Shown here: positions 54,739 through 63,640 of the stretch, piece after piece
Layout: every line of letters begins with the position of its first letter
How positions within the stretch are numbered: position 1 is the stretch's first letter
Assembly: GCF_011382965.1 (NCBI RefSeq)
Contig: NZ_CP049934.1
Span: forward strand, 2,852,001 to 2,916,000
From: Leucobacter insecticola
GTDB taxonomy: Bacteria > Actinomycetota > Actinomycetes > Actinomycetales > Microbacteriaceae
Direction: 5' to 3'
DNA: 64,000 nucleotides
Program-made: the position numbers and the translations under genes
The notes under the pieces: model-generated
Databases searched by the model: none
Seen by the model: only the letters and a program-made list of their open reading frames with translations
What the model was told of the DNA's origin: nothing

Positions 54739-55337
54739 CGGGCAGCGTCCCGATGCTCGCGAGACACCCCATCGCCGAGCAGCGCAAACAGGGCGGCCTG
54801 CTCGGCAGGGTCGCTGAACACTCCCCGCGAGGCAACGGTGACGGTGAGGGCACCACTCTGGCGCACCCCACGATCCGCTACACAGCCGTGGCTGGCTTCG
54901 AGGATCACGAGGACGCCGTGTGGCGACAGCCCGTCCTGAAGGGCATCAGCAATCTGCTCTCCCAGCCGTTCCTGCACCTGCGGCCTCGCGGCGAGCGTCT
55001 CTACCACTCTCGGCAGGGCGCTCAATCCCACCACCCGCGCGTCCGGGCGGTAGGCGATGTGAGCTCGCCCCCGAAACGGCAGCAGGTGGTGTTCGCACAT
55101 CGAACTCAGCGTAATGTCGCGCAGCAGCACCAGTTCGCCGGTGTCGTCGCCCACGGGCACCGCATCACTGAGAAACACCGCAGGATCTTGGCCGACCCCG
55201 GCGAAAAACTCAGCGTAGGCGTCGGCAACACGAAACGGGGTGCTTGCTAGCTCCGCACTGTCGGGATCAGACCCGATCGCGCGGAGCAGTTCTCGCACCG
55301 CAGCGGCGATGCGTTCCCGGTCGACAGTGGCTGCCAC
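54735..55337 (-). CDS. folE: GTP cyclohydrolase I
   Basis: A 200-residue GTP cyclohydrolase I, first enzyme of tetrahydrofolate synthesis (GTP to dihydroneopterin triphosphate). Zinc ligands are in 'SSMCEHHLLPFRGRAHIAY' and 'EASHGCVADRGVRQSGALTV'; 'VVGLSALPRVVETLAARPQV' is also typical. The GTG at 55337 follows the ftsH stop by five bases, so folE is in the ftsH-fol operon. Confidence 0.95.
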   Translation of the reverse strand: MAATVDRERIAAAVRELLRAIGSDPDSAELASTPFRVADAYAEFFAGVGQDPAVFLSDAVPVGDDTGELVLLRDITLSSMCEHHLLPFRGRAHIAYRPDARVVGLSALPRVVETLAARPQVQERLGEQIADALQDGLSPHGVLVILEASHGCVADRGVRQSGALTVTVASRGVFSDPAEQAALFALLGDGVSREHRDAAR

Positions 55338-55342
55338 GTCAG

Positions 55343-57328
55343 CTACCGCGCGTCGCCCACGTCTGGAGTTTCAGGCTGACTGGGGGAATCGGTACGTACG
55401 TCGGCTGGCACCTCGATCGGCGGACGATCGGAGACCGGGCGATCGGTGTGTGAGAGCCAGGTGGGCCGCGGCGGAAGCTTCTTGACGCCCTCGAAAATCT
55501 CCGCGATCTGGATGTGATCCAGCGTTTCCTTTTCGAGCAGTTCACGCGCGAGATTGTCGAGAATGTCTCGGTTGTTCATTAGTACCTGATACGCCTCGTC
55601 ATGCGCCTGCTCGAGCAGTGCCCGCACTTCGGCGTCCACCGCCACGGCGACGCCCTCGGAGTAGTCGCGACTCTGACCAAACTCCCCCATGAACGCGCCA
55701 GGCTGTGCCTGGCCGAGCTTCACCGGCCCCACGGTGGCAGACATGCCGTACTCGGTCACCATTTTCCGAGCGGTGCTTGTTGCCTTCTCAATGTCGTTGC
55801 CGGCGCCCGTGGTCGGGTCGTGGAACACCATTTCTTCGGCCACTCGCCCACCAAGCGCATACGCCAGCTGATCCAGCAGCTCATTGCGGGTGACCGAGTA
55901 CTTGTCTTCGAGCGGGATCACCATGGTGTATCCGAGGGCTCGGCCACGCGGCAGGATCGTAATCTTCGTGACCGGATCGCTGTGGTTCATCGCTGCAGCG
56001 ACAAGCGCGTGCCCACCCTCGTGGTACGCGGTGATCAGCCGTTCCTGGTCTTTCATGAGCCTGGTGCGTCGCTGCGGGCCGGCGATGCTGCGGTCGATCG
56101 CCTCGTCGAGGGCACGGTTGTCGATGAGCTGTGCATTCGAGCGGGCCGTCAGCAGGGCCGCTTCGTTCAACACATTCGCGAGATCCGCTCCCGAGAAGCC
56201 GGGAGTCTTTCGCGCCACGATCTCAAGATCCACGCTCTGTGCGAGCGGCTTACCCTTTGCGTGCACCTGCAAGATCTTGAGTCGGCCAGCCATATCGGGC
56301 GCGTCGACGCCGACTTGGCGGTCGAAGCGACCCGGGCGCAGCAGCGCGGGGTCAAGCATGTCTGGGCGGTTTGTTGCCGCGATCATGATGACGTTGGTCT
56401 TCGGATCGAAGCCGTCCATCTCCACCAACAGCTGGTTGAGGGTCTGCTCACGCTCGTCGTGGCCGCCGCCCATACCCTGCCCGCGGCGCTGACCGACCGC
56501 ATCGATTTCGTCAACGAAAATGATGGCCGGCGCGTTCGCCTTCGCCTCTTTGAAGAGGTCCCGCACACGACTCGCGCCAACACCAACAAACATTTCAACA
56601 AAGTCGGATCCTGAGATCGAGTAGAACGGCACCCCGGCCTCGCCCGCAACCGCACGTGCGAGCAGGGTCTTACCGGTGCCAGGGGGACCGTACAGCAGCA
56701 CACCCTTCGGGATCTTCGCGCCAACCGCCTGGAAGCGGGTCGCGTCTTGCAAGAAGTCCTTGATTTCGTGCAGCTCTTCAACGGCCTCGTCAGCTCCCGC
56801 CACGTCTGCGAAGGTGACCTGCGGGGTCTCCTTCGAGACGAGCTTGGCCTTTGACTTGCCGAACTGCATGACGCCGCGGCCGCCGCCCTGCATCGAAGAC
56901 AGCATCCACCAGATGATGACGCCGATCAGCAGCAGCGGGAGCATGAAAGTGAGCAGCGACCAGAAAGGGTTGGGCTGCGGCACCTTGTCGTTGAAACCGT
57001 CTTTGAGATTCGCGTCGTTAACCGCGTTGACCACTTCTTCGCCGCGCGGTGTGACGTAGTAGAAAAAGACCTCATCGGTGCCGGTCTTCTTGTCGATCTT
57101 CGTGAGAGTGAGGTTCACTCTCTGATCGCCGTCGATGATCTCGACCTCTTTGACTTTGCCGTCCGAGAGCATCTCGAGCCCCTGCTGGGTGGGCACCTCA
57201 CGGCTGCCACCGCCAGAAAGCAAAGACCACCCCAAAAGCACGATGATGGGTGCGAGGATCAGATAGAGCAGCGGACCTCGCAGCAGCTTCTTGCTCTTCG
57301 AGGTGCTCTTCGTTGAATTCTCAGCCAA
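55343..57328 (-). CDS. ftsH: ATP-dependent zinc metalloprotease FtsH
   Basis: A 661-residue membrane AAA+ protease. Helices are at about 19-36 and 125-145, flanking the external domain. Then come Walker A '[19 protein letters not shown]', Walker B '[19 protein letters not shown]', the second region of homology '[15 protein letters not shown]' and the zinc motif HEGGH in '[15 protein letters not shown]'. I choose the TTG at 57328 because AAAGG lies seven bases upstream and homology starts there; a frame to 57439 is open but not family-like. It heads the ftsH-folEPBK operon as in mycobacteria. Confidence 0.95.
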   Translation of the reverse strand: MAENSTKSTSKSKKLLRGPLLYLILAPIIVLLGWSLLSGGGSREVPTQQGLEMLSDGKVKEVEIIDGDQRVNLTLTKIDKKTGTDEVFFYYVTPRGEEVVNAVNDANLKDGFNDKVPQPNPFWSLLTFMLPLLLIGVIIWWMLSSMQGGGRGVMQFGKSKAKLVSKETPQVTFADVAGADEAVEELHEIKDFLQDATRFQAVGAKIPKGVLLYGPPGTGKTLLARAVAGEAGVPFYSISGSDFVEMFVGVGASRVRDLFKEAKANAPAIIFVDEIDAVGQRRGQGMGGGHDEREQTLNQLLVEMDGFDPKTNVIMIAATNRPDMLDPALLRPGRFDRQVGVDAPDMAGRLKILQVHAKGKPLAQSVDLEIVARKTPGFSGADLANVLNEAALLTARSNAQLIDNRALDEAIDRSIAGPQRRTRLMKDQERLITAYHEGGHALVAAAMNHSDPVTKITILPRGRALGYTMVIPLEDKYSVTRNELLDQLAYALGGRVAEEMVFHDPTTGAGNDIEKATSTARKMVTEYGMSATVGPVKLGQAQPGAFMGEFGQSRDYSEGVAVAVDAEVRALLEQAHDEAYQVLMNNRDILDNLARELLEKETLDHIQIAEIFEGVKKLPPRPTWLSHTDRPVSDRPPIEVPADVRTDSPSQPETPDVGDAR

Positions 57329-57454
57329 GTCTGGGCCTTTCGAAAATCGTACGCACCGATCATTCGGGCAAGTGCAAGCGTAGCTAATGCCTCTGACATC
57401 GTCCTGCAACGGGCGGGTTTGTCCGCTTACGGCGCACAACCCCGCGAGTGAAAA

Positions 57455-58006
57455 TCAGCTGTACACGTGTGGGGCGAGGATCGCGACATCCCTCAAATTT
57501 CGGTAATTCTCCGCGTAATCGAGGCCGTAACCGACGACAAACTCCACGGGAATATCGAAGCCGACATACGCGACATCAACTTCGACCTTGAGCGCATCGG
57601 GCTTCCGAAGCATCGTGCAGATCTTCACTGATTTCGCGCCACGAAGCTCGAGGTTCTCCTTGAGCCAGGCCAGGGTCAGGCCAGAATCAATGATGTCTTC
57701 CACAATCAGCACGTCGCGGCCGGCAATATCGGCGTCCAGATCCTTCAAGATCTTCACCACCCCGCTTGATTTGGTACCGGCACCGTAGGAGGATACGGCC
57801 ATCCAGTCCATCTGAGCGTGGAAGTTCAGCTCGCGAGCGAGGTCAGCCATAACCATCACGGCCCCCTTCAACACCCCCACGAGCAGGGGTGGTTCGTCGC
57901 CATAGTCGGCCTCAATCTCACGCGCGAGCTCAGCGAGTCGGCCACGAAGCTCCGCCTCGGTGTGTAGCACGGCAGATAGTTCATCGCCCAGGTGTTTCGC
58001 ATCCAT
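57455..58006 (-). CDS. hpt: Hypoxanthine phosphoribosyltransferase
   Basis: A 183-residue purine salvage enzyme that makes IMP or GMP from PRPP. The PRPP-binding motif is 'DVLIVEDIIDSGLTLAWL' (about 105-122). 'PPLLVGVLKGAVMVMADLAR' near 40 and 'VGYGLDYAENYRNLRDVAIL' at the C-terminus are typical. It lies between tilS and ftsH as in M. tuberculosis, 47 bases after the tilS stop. Confidence 0.95.
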   Translation of the reverse strand: MDAKHLGDELSAVLHTEAELRGRLAELAREIEADYGDEPPLLVGVLKGAVMVMADLARELNFHAQMDWMAVSSYGAGTKSSGVVKILKDLDADIAGRDVLIVEDIIDSGLTLAWLKENLELRGAKSVKICTMLRKPDALKVEVDVAYVGFDIPVEFVVGYGLDYAENYRNLRDVAILAPHVYS

Positions 58007-58053
58007 GCCACTACTTTAGTGCCCAGAGCTGATCCCGAAAGGGCAGATCTGTA

Positions 58054-59091
58054 TCATGCCCGCGGAGAACCAATCTGGCGCGAGAAGATGATCCGCCCAC
58101 CGCTGCGCGTTACCCGGATCCCCGGCACAAACACGGCGCCCTGACCACGCCAGTCTGTGACAAGCGCCGCAATCGACATGGTGTGTTCGCGACTGAGCTC
58201 GCTGCCGAACTCAGCCGCGGCGACGCGCCGGATCAGGCGATGACGAATCGCTGCGGGATTGGCGTGCAACGCCGCCACGGACACTGCGATCCCCGCCTCA
58301 GCGGGTTCGACAATCTCCTCGATCTGCTCGTCGACCATCGTGTCGAAAGCCTCGGCATCTTCTCTCGCTTGCTCGGCAGTCCGCGCGAGAGCCCCCGCGA
58401 TTCCGGGACCAAGCTCAGCCTCGAAAAGCGGCATGATCCGCTGCCGCACGCGCACCCGGGCAAACTGCAGATCCTGATTCTGGGGATCATTCCAGGGCTG
58501 CAAGCCCTGCGCCGCACACGCGGCCTCTGTGTCGCTGCGCGAGATGCCAAGAAACGGCCGACGGATCACACCGCGCACGGGCGGGATCCCCGCAAGACTC
58601 CGGGATCCCGAGCCCCGTGCGATCCCGAGGAGCACCTGTTCCGCCTGATCGTCGCGGGTGTGCGCGGTGAGGATCGTGGCGGCCCGGGTGTCTGCGGCGA
58701 TTGCGCACAACGCAGCGTAGCGGGCATCGCGAGCGGCCGCTTCGGGTCCCTCCGCGCCGGCATCAACCTGAACACCGCGAATCACCACGGGATCCAATCC
58801 GAGCAGACGTGCTTGCTCGGCCGCGCGTTCCGCGACCTCCGCGGATCCCTGTTGCAGTCCGTGATCCACAATGACAGCACCTGCGCGCCAGTCTGCTTTG
58901 GGCGCTTCGAAGGCGAGCGCCGCAGCCAGCGCGAGCGAGTCAGCGCCACCTGAGAGGGCGACGAGAGCGAGAGGGCGACCGGCGGCCGGATCCTGGACCT
59001 CCGCTCGATCATGAGCCATCGCCGCCAGCGCACGCCGCACCGCAAGCCGCGTCGCAGCGACGGCAGGGGGCAGGGGGGCGCGATGTTTCAC
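58054..59091 (-). CDS. tilS: tRNA(Ile)-lysidine synthetase
   Basis: A 345-residue TilS, which converts the wobble cytidine of tRNA-Ile(CAU) to lysidine. The PP-loop is '[19 protein letters not shown]' (about 43-61), followed by '[20 protein letters not shown]', then '[20 protein letters not shown]'. It lacks the longer C-terminal domains of the E. coli enzyme, as do other actinobacterial forms. It starts with GTG at 59091, divergent from ppa, and forms a tight cluster with hpt. Confidence 0.93.
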   Translation of the reverse strand: MKHRAPLPPAVAATRLAVRRALAAMAHDRAEVQDPAAGRPLALVALSGGADSLALAAALAFEAPKADWRAGAVIVDHGLQQGSAEVAERAAEQARLLGLDPVVIRGVQVDAGAEGPEAAARDARYAALCAIAADTRAATILTAHTRDDQAEQVLLGIARGSGSRSLAGIPPVRGVIRRPFLGISRSDTEAACAAQGLQPWNDPQNQDLQFARVRVRQRIMPLFEAELGPGIAGALARTAEQAREDAEAFDTMVDEQIEEIVEPAEAGIAVSVAALHANPAAIRHRLIRRVAAAEFGSELSREHTMSIAALVTDWRGQGAVFVPGIRVTRSGGRIIFSRQIGSPRA

Positions 59092-59198
59092 GACTCAACG
59101 CTATCGCGCGGCGGCATCAAGATGTGTCGGGTAGCCTTATCCCAGCACTGCAAACCGAGGCCGGGATCACCCCGCGCCCACAGCGAGAAGGAGCGTGC

Positions 59199-59693
59199 AT
59201 GACCGCCGCATTCGACGCCGTCATTGAGATTCCCAAGGGGAGTCGCAACAAGTACGAAGTTGACCACGAGACAGGGCGGGTCTACCTCGACCGTGTGCTC
59301 TACACCGGGTTTGTCTACCCGACCGACTATGGCTTTTTCGAAGAGACTCTTGGTGAAGACGGCGACCCGCTCGACGTGCTCGTGCTGCTCGACTACCCGG
59401 TATTCCCCGGCGTCGGCATCAAGGTGCGCCCCGTTGGCGTACTCAAGATGAGCGACGAGGCCGGCGGCGACGACAAGGTAATCGCTGTGCAACACAAGGA
59501 TCCGCGCTGGTCACACATTCAGGATGTCGCAGACATTCCGGAGTACACCCGCAAGGAGATCGAACACTTCTTTGAGCATTACAAGGATCTTGAGCCGAAC
59601 AAGTGGGTCAAGGTCGATGCCTGGGGCTCGGCGGCGGACGCTGAGCGCCTGATCGTTGAGGCGCAGGAGCGTCTCGCGGCCGAAGGGCACTAG
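59199..59693 (+). CDS. ppa: Inorganic pyrophosphatase
   Basis: A 164-residue family I pyrophosphatase. Active-site stretches are '[20 protein letters not shown]', '[20 protein letters not shown]', then 'PLDVLVLL', and '[18 protein letters not shown]'. The ATG at 59199 has AGAAGGAG ten bases upstream. It is divergent from tilS; dacB, which lies between these two genes in M. tuberculosis, is not present. Confidence 0.96.
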   Translation: MTAAFDAVIEIPKGSRNKYEVDHETGRVYLDRVLYTGFVYPTDYGFFEETLGEDGDPLDVLVLLDYPVFPGVGIKVRPVGVLKMSDEAGGDDKVIAVQHKDPRWSHIQDVADIPEYTRKEIEHFFEHYKDLEPNKWVKVDAWGSAADAERLIVEAQERLAAEGH

Positions 59694-59707
59694 TTCCGCG
59701 TACAAAG

Positions 59708-59742
59708 GTGGGGCTCGGGATCACTACGATCCTGGGCCCCAC
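59708..59742 (+). terminator. Terminator after ppa
   Basis: GTGGGGCTCGGGATC (59708-59722) pairs with GATCCTGGGCCCCAC (59728-59742), with two or so mismatches and a five-base loop, followed by ACTTGTTTGT. It lies between the convergent ppa and M23 peptidase genes. Confidence 0.7.
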
Positions 59743-59762
59743 CACTTGTTTGTCTGCCCGCT

Positions 59763-61067
59763 CTAGCCGGTCACCCCGTAGTTGGGAATCGGGTTCACGA
59801 AGGATCCGTTGATGAGTACCTCGTAGTGGAGGTGGCAGCCGGTGCTCATCCCCGTCGTGCCGACGTACCCGACGACGCCGCCCTGTCCAACGTAGGTTCC
59901 CCAGCCCGGGCCGAAGGCACCCAGGTGCGCGTAGCGGGTCTGGAAACCGCCATCGTGCTCAACGTGCACCATGTTACCGCCGATGTTGTCTTTCCAACCG
60001 ACGAAACTGACCGTGCCCGCTCGCGGGGCAATGATGGGTGTGCCGCAGCCCGTGGCGAGGTCAACGCCCGAGTGGTAGGGCACCTGGTAGTAGTAGGTCG
60101 ATACCCAGCCGCTCGTCGGGCGCCACCAGGAACCGTCGTTACCGCCGCCACCGCTTGGGGGCGGCACGTAACCACCGCCGCCACCGCTTGAGGGCGGCAC
60201 GTAACCACCGCCGCCACCGCCGGCGTTCGCGTTTGCTTCCGCTTCCTTGCGCAGGCGCTCAGCCTCCGCAGCGGCCGCTGCACGGCGCTGCTCTTCTTCC
60301 ACGCGAAGACGCTCTTGATAGCCGGCAACCGTATCGGTCGTCTTGTCTTTGAGCGCTGCAAGCTGAGTTTCGAGGGTCTTCTGCTGATCCTCCTGCGCCT
60401 CGATCTCGATCCGCTTGGTGTCTGCGGCTTGAGCTGCGGTCTTTGCCTTCTCTTCGGCCTCGGCGCTCAATCGATCCCGCTCTTGCTGCGCTGCCTCGGC
60501 CTGTTTGCCGAGGGTCGAGGCAGTGTTCATCGCTTGCTCGGCCTCTTGGGAAATGGTCGTGTTGCGCTCGGTGGCTTTCGACATCGAAGCGAGGCGTTCC
60601 AGAAGCGCGTCGGCGGTGTCGCCTTCCGTCTGCAGGAACAGCTCCATATTTCGGTCGACGCCGCCCGAACGGTACATCTGCGCGACAATGACCGCGGCTT
60701 GATCAGCCGCCTCATCGGCCTTCGCTCGGCTCTCCTCGGCCTGAGTTTCGAGCGTTGCTGCCTTTTCGGCGGCCGCCTGGGCTGCTGCCTCTGCGGTTTG
60801 CCAGCTCTGGTTGGCATCAGCGGACTCCGTGCGCAGACGCTCAAGCTCCTTCTCACCCGACTTGATGAGCTTTTCGATCTCGGTCACCTTTGCAGCGGCG
60901 GCGGCCTCGTTCCCCTTCGCCGCCTGCACGTCATCCCAGGTCGGCAGGTTGACGGCTTGGGCCGGTGTCGTGCCTAGCTGCCCTCCGAGCAGCAAACCAC
61001 CAGCTACGAGTCCGATCCCGAGCGCGCCGATCACACGATTCAGCTTGTGTGTCGTTCGCTTGCGCAT
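59763..61067 (-). CDS. Secreted M23 (LytM) peptidase with coiled-coil domain
   Basis: A 434-residue NlpD/EnvC-like peptidoglycan hydrolase or activator. It has a signal peptide ending near 'GGQLGTTPAQA' (about 1-38), a long coiled coil (about 45-270, Ala/Glu/Gln-rich) and a Gly/Tyr/Pro-rich hinge with two 'GGGGYVPP' repeats. The M23 domain has zinc ligands in 'YHSGVDLATG' and 'GCHLHYEVLING'. It ends 'NPIPNYGVTG', without an anchor. An IS1249-like element begins 62 bases upstream of its start and may have replaced part of its promoter. Confidence 0.9.
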   Translation of the reverse strand: MRKRTTHKLNRVIGALGIGLVAGGLLLGGQLGTTPAQAVNLPTWDDVQAAKGNEAAAAAKVTEIEKLIKSGEKELERLRTESADANQSWQTAEAAAQAAAEKAATLETQAEESRAKADEAADQAAVIVAQMYRSGGVDRNMELFLQTEGDTADALLERLASMSKATERNTTISQEAEQAMNTASTLGKQAEAAQQERDRLSAEAEEKAKTAAQAADTKRIEIEAQEDQQKTLETQLAALKDKTTDTVAGYQERLRVEEEQRRAAAAAEAERLRKEAEANANAGGGGGGYVPPSSGGGGGYVPPPSGGGGNDGSWWRPTSGWVSTYYYQVPYHSGVDLATGCGTPIIAPRAGTVSFVGWKDNIGGNMVHVEHDGGFQTRYAHLGAFGPGWGTYVGQGGVVGYVGTTGMSTGCHLHYEVLINGSFVNPIPNYGVTG

Positions 61068-61221
61068 GCAGCCCCCTACGTTTTGGCAGAATAATCCACC
61101 CCTACGTTAGCATCCCGACCTCACTTCACGGGTTACCGGCCAAAACGTGTGGATGGAAGCTTGATCTAGCCGCATGATCACGCGGTAAAACAGGGATCGT
61201 TATGCTCCGACACCCTTAACT

Positions 61222-62406
61222 GTGCCCAAACCATCAAACACGACCTCCTGTCTGCTATGCACTATCAAGCTCGTCAAGAACGGGAAAACAGCAGCCGGCA
61301 CCCAACGCTGGAAATGCCCCTCATGTGGAGCCTCAACCTCCCGCAAACGCGACGATGTCACCCGCAAACACCAACTCGACAGATTCTTCACTTGGCTCCT
61401 CGGGAAACACTCTCAACCAGAAATCACCGGCACCCAGACTGGCCGATCCTTTCGCCGGAAGGCCGCCTGGTGCTGGCGCATCACCCCGCGTCTGCCGACA
61501 GTCACACTCCCACCCAAATATGTGATTATTGACGGCACCTACATCGGTTCCTGGTGTCTGCTCATCGCAACTGAGGAACACCAGATACCCCTCGCTTGGC
61601 AATGGTGCTCTACCGAATCTCAAGCCGCATGGGAAGCACTCCTCAGGCAGATCCCTGCCCCGCTCGTCGTGATCTGTGACGGCGGGTCAGGGGTACGTGC
61701 CGCGATCCGGGAACAATGGCCAGACACCCTCACCCAGCGCTGCCTCTTCCACATCTGGATGAACCTCAGAACCCACCTCACTCTCCGGCCCCGCACCCCC
61801 GCAGGCCAAGCATTGCTTGAACTCGGGAAACGACTCCGCCGGGTGACAAACACCGATGACGCAGTCGCTTGGTTACAGCAACTCAACGACTGGCACAGCA
61901 TCTACGGTCACCTCACCACAGAACGTTCCTACGCAAAGAAACGTCTCCCTGGCGGGCTCTGGGACTCACCCACCGGGAAGAAATGGTGGTACACCCACGA
62001 CCGTCTCAGAAAGGCGTACAACCTCCTCGCGGAACTCCAACGCCGCGGCCACCTCTTCACCTATCTGACCGCCGGAGGTCCCAAAACAACAAGCCGTCTC
62101 GAAGGCGGGATCAACGCCCTCATCAAGCAGACACTCCGCCTTCACCGAGGCATGACAATCGACCACCAAAAACGTGCCGCAGAATGGGTGCTCGTTGAAC
62201 GTGCAGGCCTCCTACACACCGCACCGGCAATGATCACCGAAGCAGCCATCGCGCCGCCCCAGAAACAACGGCCACGATTCACCGAACCCGACCCAGGTCC
62301 AGCCTTCTACGACACCGCGCTCAGCAGTGAGGAAGGTCTCTGGCTACGCACCGGATGGGGGTTATCGGCCAAAACGTGTGGATGGAATCTTGATCTAGCC
62401 GCATGA
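61222..62406 (+). CDS. IS1249-family transposase with altered C-terminus
   Basis: A 394-residue transposase. An N-terminal zinc-ribbon-like part 'CLLCTIKLVKNGKTAAGT' then 'QRWKCPSCGAST' precedes the catalytic region with 'KYVIIDGTYIGSWCLLIATE' (first Asp), then 'LVVICDGGSGVRAAIREQWP' (second Asp) and a late 'GGPKTTSRLEGGINALIKQT' (Glu), a DDE pattern of the MULE/IS256 type. The GTG at 61222 starts homology. After 'LWLRTGW' the frame runs into the nested element and ends 'GLSAKTCGWNLDLAA'. Without the insertion it would end 'GWGGRH' at 62682-62684. Activity of the altered protein is uncertain. Confidence 0.9.
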   Translation: MPKPSNTTSCLLCTIKLVKNGKTAAGTQRWKCPSCGASTSRKRDDVTRKHQLDRFFTWLLGKHSQPEITGTQTGRSFRRKAAWCWRITPRLPTVTLPPKYVIIDGTYIGSWCLLIATEEHQIPLAWQWCSTESQAAWEALLRQIPAPLVVICDGGSGVRAAIREQWPDTLTQRCLFHIWMNLRTHLTLRPRTPAGQALLELGKRLRRVTNTDDAVAWLQQLNDWHSIYGHLTTERSYAKKRLPGGLWDSPTGKKWWYTHDRLRKAYNLLAELQRRGHLFTYLTAGGPKTTSRLEGGINALIKQTLRLHRGMTIDHQKRAAEWVLVERAGLLHTAPAMITEAAIAPPQKQRPRFTEPDPGPAFYDTALSSEEGLWLRTGWGLSAKTCGWNLDLAA

Positions 62407-62661
62407 TCACGCGGTAAAACAGGGATCGTTATGCTCCGGCACCCTTAACTGTGCCTAAATCGTCTAACACCACCCGATGTCTGCTAGGCGCCCACAAACT
62501 CGTCAAGAACGGTAGAACCACAGCAGGAAGCCAACGCTGGCATCGGGCCCGGTGCTCTACGACACCGCGCTCGATGCCAGCGAAGGGCTCTGGCTACGAC
62601 AAGGGTGGGCCGGAAGCGGGTGACACGCGCGACCGTATCCACACGTTTTGGCCGGTAACCC
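62359..62661 (+). mobile_element. 303-bp internally deleted, non-autonomous derivative of the same IS
   Basis: It begins GGGTTATCGGCCAAAACGTG and ends with the inverse complement of GGGTTACCGGCCAAAACGTG. It keeps the first 30 or so transposase codons (GTG at 62451: 'MPKSSNTTRCLLGAHKLVKN'), then jumps to the last codons ('LYDTALDASEGLWLRQGWAG'). It is flanked by a perfect 8-base duplication CCGGATGG (62351-62358 and 62662-62669), proof of transposition into the transposase gene of the larger copy. Confidence 0.85.
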
Positions 62662-62743
62662 CCGGATGGGGCGGCAGACACTAGACACGCCCAACCGCAT
62701 CCACACGTTTTGGCCGGTAACCCCCATGCCGGGCGTACACAAA

Positions 62744-62776
62744 GAACCCCCACGAGTAGAAGCCTCATGGGGGTTC
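62744..62776 (-). terminator. Terminator of the tRNA operon
   Basis: GAACCCCCACGAG (62744-62756) pairs with CTCATGGGGGTTC (62764-62776), with one mismatch and a seven-base loop. On the minus strand it is followed by TTTGTG. It lies 24 bases after the tRNA-Phe 3' end. Confidence 0.75.
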
Positions 62777-62800
62777 AGCAGCGGTGTAATCTGCGCTACG

Positions 62801-62873
62801 TGGCTCCGACCGGCATCGATCCGGTGACCTTTCGATTTTCAGTCGAACGCTCTACCAACTGAGCTACAGAGCC
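62801..62873 (-). tRNA. tRNA-Phe (GAA)
   Basis: A 73-base cloverleaf read on the minus strand. Acceptor GGCTCTG pairs with CGGAGCC, discriminator A. The anticodon loop CTGAAAA carries GAA and the T arm is CCGGATCGATGCCGG. CCA is not encoded. It is the last gene of a Glu-Asp-Phe operon. Confidence 0.95.
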
Positions 62874-62939
62874 AGGCGACAACCAAAGTCAATCGCCGTG
62901 AGACAAAGAAACCCTTCCGGAGAAGGGCTCTTCGCCTGG

Positions 62940-63013
62940 CGACCCTGACGGGACTTGAACCCGCGACCTCCGCCGTGACAGGGCGGCGCGCTAACCAACT
63001 GCGCTACAGGGCC
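62940..63013 (-). tRNA. tRNA-Asp (GTC)
   Basis: A 74-base cloverleaf on the minus strand. Acceptor GGCCCTG pairs with CAGGGTC, discriminator G. The anticodon loop CTGTCAC carries GTC, with T arm GCGGGTTCAAGTCCCGT. It is the middle gene of the tRNA operon. Confidence 0.95.
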
Positions 63014-63041
63014 AAACTGATATTCAATTATATGTACTGCG

Positions 63042-63114
63042 TGACCCCAACGGGATTCGAACCCGTGCTGCCGCCGTGAAAGGGCGGTGTCCTAGGCCGC
63101 TAAACGATGGGGCC
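63042..63114 (-). tRNA. tRNA-Glu (TTC)
   Basis: A 73-base cloverleaf on the minus strand. Acceptor GGCCCCA pairs with TGGGGTC, discriminator A. The anticodon loop CTTTCAC carries TTC, with T arm ACGGGTTCGAATCCCGT. It is the first gene of the operon; its promoter must lie in 63115-63266, where I see no other gene. Confidence 0.95.
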
Positions 63115-63266
63115 GAAGCAATCTCTTGCTTGCTACCGAGATGAAAGCTTATGCTGTTTTGCCCATTCGGCGCAAATCCTCGGTCAAAACTCCGATCTCC
63201 TGGCGTGTCGCTTGGGCAGGTGTGCGGGTGATCCGCCACGCAAACGAAGCTTCTCAGCTAGCGAGA

Positions 63267-63551
63267 CTATCCGCCAAGCGCACGCTGTACGCGACTCAAC
63301 GAAATATTCTCATGCAGGAACACACCATAGCTGGTGCTCTGCTCAAGGTTGTAGCCCATGCGGCCCTGGCTCAGCAGACCGATGAGATGCGGCTCAGACG
63401 CATTCCACATGATCCAAGTGGGCATTCCTGATGAATTCTTGCCCAGAAAGGTGATCTCAATGTCACGGTTCCCGATGCGTTGCACACTCGGCATGAGGCG
63501 GTCTGTCGAGAGGGCGACGCTGCCTTGTCCCGCTTGCTGCATCTCACTCAT
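63267..63551 (-). CDS. Hypothetical 94-residue protein
   Basis: A short frame downstream of the M18 aminopeptidase gene and parallel to it: 'MSEMQQAGQGSVALSTDRLM' to '..LSRVQRALGG'. AGGA lies seven bases before the ATG at 63551. It reads like a small soluble beta-rich protein ('NRDIEITFLGKNSSGMPTWI'). I do not recognise a family. The GC content is lower than in neighbouring genes. It could be a real small gene or a remnant. Confidence 0.45.
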   Translation of the reverse strand: MSEMQQAGQGSVALSTDRLMPSVQRIGNRDIEITFLGKNSSGMPTWIMWNASEPHLIGLLSQGRMGYNLEQSTSYGVFLHENISLSRVQRALGG

Positions 63552-63640
63552 GATGCAATCCTAGCGAACGGGCGCGCACTAGCGCGAGTGCCAGGCTCTT
63601 GGGCATTCCGCCGCCAATCAGGGTCGGGATCAGGCCAGGA

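Larger units (their letters stand above)
61130..62723. mobile_element. IS1249-like insertion sequence (IS256 family), disrupted by a nested derivative
   Basis: The terminal inverted repeats are GGGTTACCGGCCAAAACGTG at 61130 (25 bases to 61154) and its inverse complement at 62699-62723. Removing the nested 303-bp element and its 8-base target duplication leaves about 1283 bp, a normal size for this group. One transposase gene is inside. I see no target-site duplication around the outer ends, so an end may have rearranged since insertion. It lies between the M23 peptidase gene and the tRNA operon terminator. Confidence 0.85.

Noticed and set aside
62407..62684. A separate protein-coding gene starting at 62451
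   Set aside because: It is the deleted transposase remnant: N-terminal codons joined to C-terminal ones inside the nested element.
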